64,000 bases of DNA, taken from the NCBI GenBank assembly GCA_910587635.1, contig CAJUNB010000024.1, positions 1 through 64,000 of the forward strand. Direction: 5' to 3'. Source of the stretch: an uncultured Lachnospiraceae bacterium. GTDB taxonomy: Bacteria; Bacillota; Clostridia; Lachnospirales; Lachnospiraceae. The notes under the pieces are model-generated. The model did not search any database and was not told the origin of the DNA. It saw nothing but the letters and a program-made list of their open reading frames with translations. Positions 60,576 through 64,000 of this stretch are shown here, piece by piece. The first letter of the stretch is position 1; every line of letters begins with the position of its first letter. Made by a program: the position numbers and the translations under genes.

Positions 60576-62021
60576 ATGAGTAAATTTACCCACAATAAAA
60601 AACCCAAGCTGGGTATTTTGCCGATTGCAAAGACAAATCAGTATCAGGGAAATATCTGGAAATATATTGAAGTTGCAAAAGAGACATTCGGAAAAGACAC
60701 TGATATCGAGATCATGATTCCCGATGAACCGCTGTTTGATCTGGATCAGATTATGGACAACTGTATTTCCATGGAGAAAGCGGACTGCGATCTGTTCCTG
60801 TTTGTAATCGGTTCCTGGATGTACACTTCCCTTGTAACTACGGCTGTAAATTCATTGGGCGGAAAGCCCTGCGTGGTATATGGTCTGTGCGATGAGATCG
60901 CCAACGGTTCTCTCGGTGTGTCGGTACAGCTACGGTATGTCATGGAGGAAATGAAGCTTCCGTTTCTCTATATGTATGGTAAGATCGACGATGAGGAACG
61001 CGCTGCGGATATCAATAAGGCGTTACATGCCGCCTGGGCCAGAAACGAGATGTCTGGAAGAAATATTGCGTTGATCGGCGGAAAATGCATGATGATGTAC
61101 CAGACACAGGTCAATGAGTTCAACTGGAAGAAAGTATTCGGCATTGATTTTCCTCAGTACGATCATGTGGAAATCTTCAAGGAACTGGAAAATATCGATG
61201 AGGAGAAGGCGCAGCAGCTGGCACAGCAGTTTATTGATAATTGCAGACAGGTGAACTGGAAGCTGGATAACGGAGAAAAGATCAATGAGGATGCCATCAT
61301 CTCTCAGATGCGCCTGTATCTGGCTTATAAACGGTTCCAGGAATTGTACGATGTGGATATGTTTGCTACGAAATGTATGCCGGAGCTTGTGAACAAGTGT
61401 TACGGATACAGCTACGGCGCCTGCCTGGCTACAGCGCTGCTGAATGAAGAAGAGTCTACCATCGCGGCCTGTGAAGGAGATATACCGGCGGGAATTTCCA
61501 TGTACATACTGAAAATGCTGGCACATGCACCGGTTATGTTTGCCGATATCTCCCGTCTGAATGTGGAAGAAGGCGTCATGAATTTCTTTAACTGCGGTTC
61601 CGGCCCGGTATCCATGGCAAGTGGGGCCGGATATAAACTTTGGCCGATTCCGCCCCTTGTACCGGATGAGGCAGTGGCAAAACCCTATCTGAACGGGGAT
61701 TCCGGCGGTGCCTGCATAGAATTTGAGTTCGAGGGAAACCGCACTGTCACACTCCTGCGGCTGGGGGGAAACGATGAGACGTTGCGTTTCCATGCCGCAG
61801 TGGCGCAGACGACCCTTCGTGTCAACAATGATAATGAGGATCCCAATAACAGCTTTGCCGGAGGTACGAGATGGCCTGGGTGCGGTATTAAACTGGAGGA
61901 TCCCGATGCCTTTCTGCGCAATGCAACGGGGCATCACTATGCGATTGTATATGGTGACTTTGCAAAAGAACTGGAATATATGACAAAATTCTATGGGATT
62001 AAGTTTGTCCTGGATCATTAG
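60576..62021 (+). CDS. L-fucose/arabinose isomerase-like protein, copy 2
   Basis: A 481-residue member of the fucose/arabinose isomerase superfamily, longer than copy 1 at 45673. The N-terminal Rossmann domain has KLGILPIAKTNQYQGNIW and DCDLFLFVIGSWMYTS; the C-terminal metal-binding half has the Glu in ACEGDIPAGISMY and a late HHYAIVYGD. The start at 60576 follows AAGGAGGG. It ends the operon and would isomerise the aldose to the ketose used by the FGGY kinases. Confidence 0.84.
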   Translation: MSKFTHNKKPKLGILPIAKTNQYQGNIWKYIEVAKETFGKDTDIEIMIPDEPLFDLDQIMDNCISMEKADCDLFLFVIGSWMYTSLVTTAVNSLGGKPCVVYGLCDEIANGSLGVSVQLRYVMEEMKLPFLYMYGKIDDEERAADINKALHAAWARNEMSGRNIALIGGKCMMMYQTQVNEFNWKKVFGIDFPQYDHVEIFKELENIDEEKAQQLAQQFIDNCRQVNWKLDNGEKINEDAIISQMRLYLAYKRFQELYDVDMFATKCMPELVNKCYGYSYGACLATALLNEEESTIAACEGDIPAGISMYILKMLAHAPVMFADISRLNVEEGVMNFFNCGSGPVSMASGAGYKLWPIPPLVPDEAVAKPYLNGDSGGACIEFEFEGNRTVTLLRLGGNDETLRFHAAVAQTTLRVNNDNEDPNNSFAGGTRWPGCGIKLEDPDAFLRNATGHHYAIVYGDFAKELEYMTKFYGIKFVLDH

Positions 62022-62150
62022 ATGGATGAAAAAGAATCCTGCATCGCAGGATTCGCCGCGCGCGAGCGGTGCACTTTAGTGCAATATTCCTCTCCGCGAG
62101 CTGCGCATCCATGTTTCTGCTATAGGAAATTTCGGAGGAATTTCCTATAG
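62022..62150 (+). other. Structured intergenic region after the sugar operon
   Basis: Closing stem ATGGATG (62022-62028) with CATCCAT (62106-62112) surrounds the hairpin GAATCCTGC-ATC-GCAGGATTC (62034-62054) and a smaller TGCAC-TTTA-GTGCA stem. After it comes a perfect 12-bp hairpin CTATAGGAAATT / AATTTCCTATAG (62120-62150). No T-run follows any of these, so it is not a standard terminator. Confidence 0.65.
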
Positions 62151-62156
62151 AATGAA

Positions 62157-62189
62157 AGAAAAAACCGGCGATTACAGATCGCCGGTTTT
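62157..62189 (-). terminator. Terminator of the pyrophosphokinase gene
   Basis: On the minus strand AAAACCGGCGA pairs with TCGCCGGTTTT (11 bp) and is followed by TTTTTTC. The stop codon of the gene is in the loop, so the first arm is still coding. Confidence 0.85.
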
Positions 62190-63356
62190 ATATTTGGATA
62201 CAACTCTCTGAATCCTTTCATTGGGATTGAGCAGATCGCTGATAGAAGTATCATGATTCAAAGTATCAATAATGTAAGCGATGTATTTGCTCATATCACA
62301 GTTGATATACCATTCCCTCTCCAGCAGCTCAGGAGACTGGTAGATCAGATTGGTAGTCAGCACTTTATCAATATATCCGTTTTTATATGCTTGGTCAAAT
62401 CTGTCCAGACCATTGGTAAACAGGCCAAAGGTAGCACAGATAAAAATCTTGTTTGCCTTTCGCTCTTTCAGGGCGGCTGCCACTTCCAGGACGCTGTCAC
62501 CGGAGGAAATCATATCGTCGATAATAATCATATCTTTCCCCTCTACACTTGTGCCTAGAAATTCATGGGCGACGATGGGGTTTCGCCCGTTAATGACCTG
62601 TGTATAATCTCTTCTTTTATAAAACATACCCATATCCAGGCCCAGGACATTGGCGATATAAATAGCCCGGCTCATGCCTCCTTCATCCGGGCTGATGACC
62701 ATCATGTGACCGGCATCGAGCTGAAGGTTCCGTTCATTGCGGAGAAGTCCTTTGATAAACTGGTAGGTAGGCTGCACTGTTTCAAATCCATGGAGCGGGA
62801 TGGCATTCTGGACACGGGCATCATGAGCGTCAAAAGTAATGATATTGTCTACGCCCATGTGTACAAGCTCCTGCAGGGCGATGGCACAGTCCAGAGATTC
62901 CCGGGCCGTTCTTTTGTGCTGCCTGCTTTCATAGAGAAAAGGCATAATAACAGTGATCCGTCTTGCTTTTCCACCTATGGCGGCAATAATGCGTTTCAGA
63001 TCCTGATAGTGGTCATCGGGCGACATATGATTCTCATGGCCATAGAGAGGATAGGTGAGACTGTAGTTGCAGACATCCACAAGGATGTAAAGATCGTTGC
63101 CCCGTACAGATTCGGAAATCATACCCTTTGCTTCACCGGAAGCAAAACGGGGCACTCTGGCGTTCAGTAAATAGGAATCTCGCTGATAGCCTGCAAAAGC
63201 GAGGCTGCCTTTGTGTTCGCTTTCCCGTTCTGTTCTCCATTTTACAAGATAATAGTCGATTTTATGTCCCAGTTTGCGGCATCCCTCTAAGGGAATGACA
63301 CCCAGGGAGCCTACAGGGATGGTTTCCAGGTTTCTTTTTTCTTCACGAGCCTGCAT
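62172..63356 (-). CDS. prs: Ribose-phosphate pyrophosphokinase (long variant)
   Basis: A 394-residue PRPP synthase-like enzyme that makes PRPP from ribose 5-phosphate and ATP. It keeps FDAHDARVQ (DLHxxQIQ in standard Prs), VISPDEGGMSRA, the KRR loop near MFYKRRDYT and the PRPP loop IIIDDMISSGDS. At 394 residues it is about 80 longer than standard Prs, with an N-terminal extension and a longer C-terminal part. The start at 63356 has GAGG six bases upstream; an earlier ATG at 63368 lies on that site. Its start overlaps the dnaC-like stop region closely. It links the ribose of the nucleoside modules to nucleotide synthesis. Confidence 0.88.
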   Translation of the reverse strand: MQAREEKRNLETIPVGSLGVIPLEGCRKLGHKIDYYLVKWRTERESEHKGSLAFAGYQRDSYLLNARVPRFASGEAKGMISESVRGNDLYILVDVCNYSLTYPLYGHENHMSPDDHYQDLKRIIAAIGGKARRITVIMPFLYESRQHKRTARESLDCAIALQELVHMGVDNIITFDAHDARVQNAIPLHGFETVQPTYQFIKGLLRNERNLQLDAGHMMVISPDEGGMSRAIYIANVLGLDMGMFYKRRDYTQVINGRNPIVAHEFLGTSVEGKDMIIIDDMISSGDSVLEVAAALKERKANKIFICATFGLFTNGLDRFDQAYKNGYIDKVLTTNLIYQSPELLEREWYINCDMSKYIAYIIDTLNHDTSISDLLNPNERIQRVVSKYKTGDL

Positions 63357-63364
63357 AATAATCC

Positions 63365-64000
63365 TCACTTTCTGTTCAACATGGTTTTGCGGTACATTCG
63401 GATATCAGGTCCAGTAATTTTATATAAATTGTAGTTGCTTGTAATACGGGAAAAGATACGTTCAGAATATTTGTTGCGTAAATCTTCCAGTGACAAATTT
63501 GTAGAAATAATTGTAGATTTCCTGCGCAGAAGTCGCTCGTTGAGACAGGAAAAAAGCTGGGAGACCACATAAGCGTTTGTGTATTCTGTGCCTAGATCAT
63601 CAATGATTAACAAATCACAATTGTAGAGATCCTGACTGATACCGTACAGCTCTTCCCGGGATTTTCCATAGAGAGAACTGCCGGAAAGAGTATCGATCAG
63701 TCCACTGGCGCTGAAATAGAGTACAAGATTTCCGGCTTCGATGAGTTCCCTTGCGATGCAGTTGCTCAAAAATGTTTTTCCCGCACCTACGGAGCCATAG
63801 AAAAACAGGTTGCTGTGGCTGGAGGCAAAATTTTTGATAAAATGTCGGCATGCTTCCACTGTCTGCTGGAAACGATATAAATCCTCTCCCTCATAGAATT
63901 CCCAGGACAGAACAGAAAAATTTTCTCTGGCGAGTATTTCTTTGATATTGGATTGCTCGTAGAGAAGAGATACTATCTTCTGTTTCAGGCAATGGCATTT
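63365..64000 (-). CDS. dnaC: DnaC-like helicase loader, partial
   Basis: The reading frame is open from 63365 to the window edge, 212 codons, and continues beyond. It is an AAA+ ATPase of the DnaC/DnaI type: a KCHCLKQK piece of the N-terminal zinc-like region (near 64000), then Walker A FYGSVGAGKTFLSNC and Walker B LLIIDDLGTE, and the sensor segment STNLSLEDLRNKYSERIFSRI. It loads the replicative helicase at the origin. It lies directly before prs on the same strand and they are probably co-transcribed. Confidence 0.9.
   Translation of the reverse strand, partial: KCHCLKQKIVSLLYEQSNIKEILARENFSVLSWEFYEGEDLYRFQQTVEACRHFIKNFASSHSNLFFYGSVGAGKTFLSNCIARELIEAGNLVLYFSASGLIDTLSGSSLYGKSREELYGISQDLYNCDLLIIDDLGTEYTNAYVVSQLFSCLNERLLRRKSTIISTNLSLEDLRNKYSERIFSRITSNYNLYKITGPDIRMYRKTMLNRK

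Noticed and set aside
61023..62018. Long open frame of 331 codons on the minus strand inside the isomerase gene
   Set aside because: It lies fully antisense to a protein with clear family motifs, has no ribosome site and reads as low-quality His/Arg/Cys-rich sequence.

Overview
The window looks like chromosomal DNA of an anaerobic, spore-forming Clostridia species, most likely of the Lachnospiraceae. The evidence is the low-to-moderate GC, strong AGGAGG ribosome sites, a CwlD-like amidase and a SleB-type hydrolase, the order sua5-rpiB-upp-comEB before the atp operon (close to Bacillus ywlC-ywlF-upp-atpI), and many ECF and ABC sugar uptake operons. No rRNA or tRNA gene was seen.

Layout. 1-272: right end of an IS200-type element with hairpins. 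0.35-7 kb: housekeeping and envelope genes (cwlD, a lipoprotein, sua5, rpiB, upp, dCMP deaminase, SleB-like hydrolase, DUF402). 7.0-14.2 kb: complete F1Fo ATP synthase operon (atpZ, I, B, E, F, H, A, G, D, C) with a clear promoter, a terminator and a c subunit carrying the sodium-binding residues. 14.4-20.5 kb: nucleoside salvage module 1 (LacI-ribokinase fusion, nucleoside hydrolase, complete ECF transporter). 20.5-21.4 kb: an inserted DUF4160/DUF2442 pair flanked by a 129-bp direct duplication. 21.5-25.4 kb: a DUF4153 membrane protein and a large extracytoplasmic protein of unknown function.

25.5-35.9 kb: a fructosamine (Amadori product) cluster resembling Bacillus frlBONMD plus Escherichia frlC. 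It has a binding protein, two permeases, kinase FrlD, deglycase FrlB, a HAD phosphatase, GntR regulator and four FrlC-like epimerases. Both transcription units carry the same TATAAT-NN-ATTATA operator. 36.0-38.1 kb: dhaL-dhaK-VOC operon without dhaM. 38.2-46.9 kb: TudS-like desulfidase, Crp-like regulator and nucleoside module 2 (second complete ECF transporter, MFS carrier, nucleoside phosphorylase, nucleoside hydrolase, fucose-isomerase-like protein), possibly for thiolated or other modified nucleosides.

47.6-62.0 kb: an uncharacterised sugar or polyol pathway: RpiR-type regulator (divergent), RbsA-like ATPase, two RbsC-like permeases, periplasmic-type binding protein, epimerase, two FGGY kinases, a second DhaK/DhaL pair, class II aldolase and a second fucose-isomerase-like protein. 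A 101-bp tandem repeat lies between permease and binding protein genes. 62.2-64 kb: a long ribose-phosphate pyrophosphokinase and a DnaC-like ATPase cut by the window edge. Overall the region is specialised for taking up ribosides, glycated amines and an unknown sugar and feeding them into pentose and triose phosphate metabolism.
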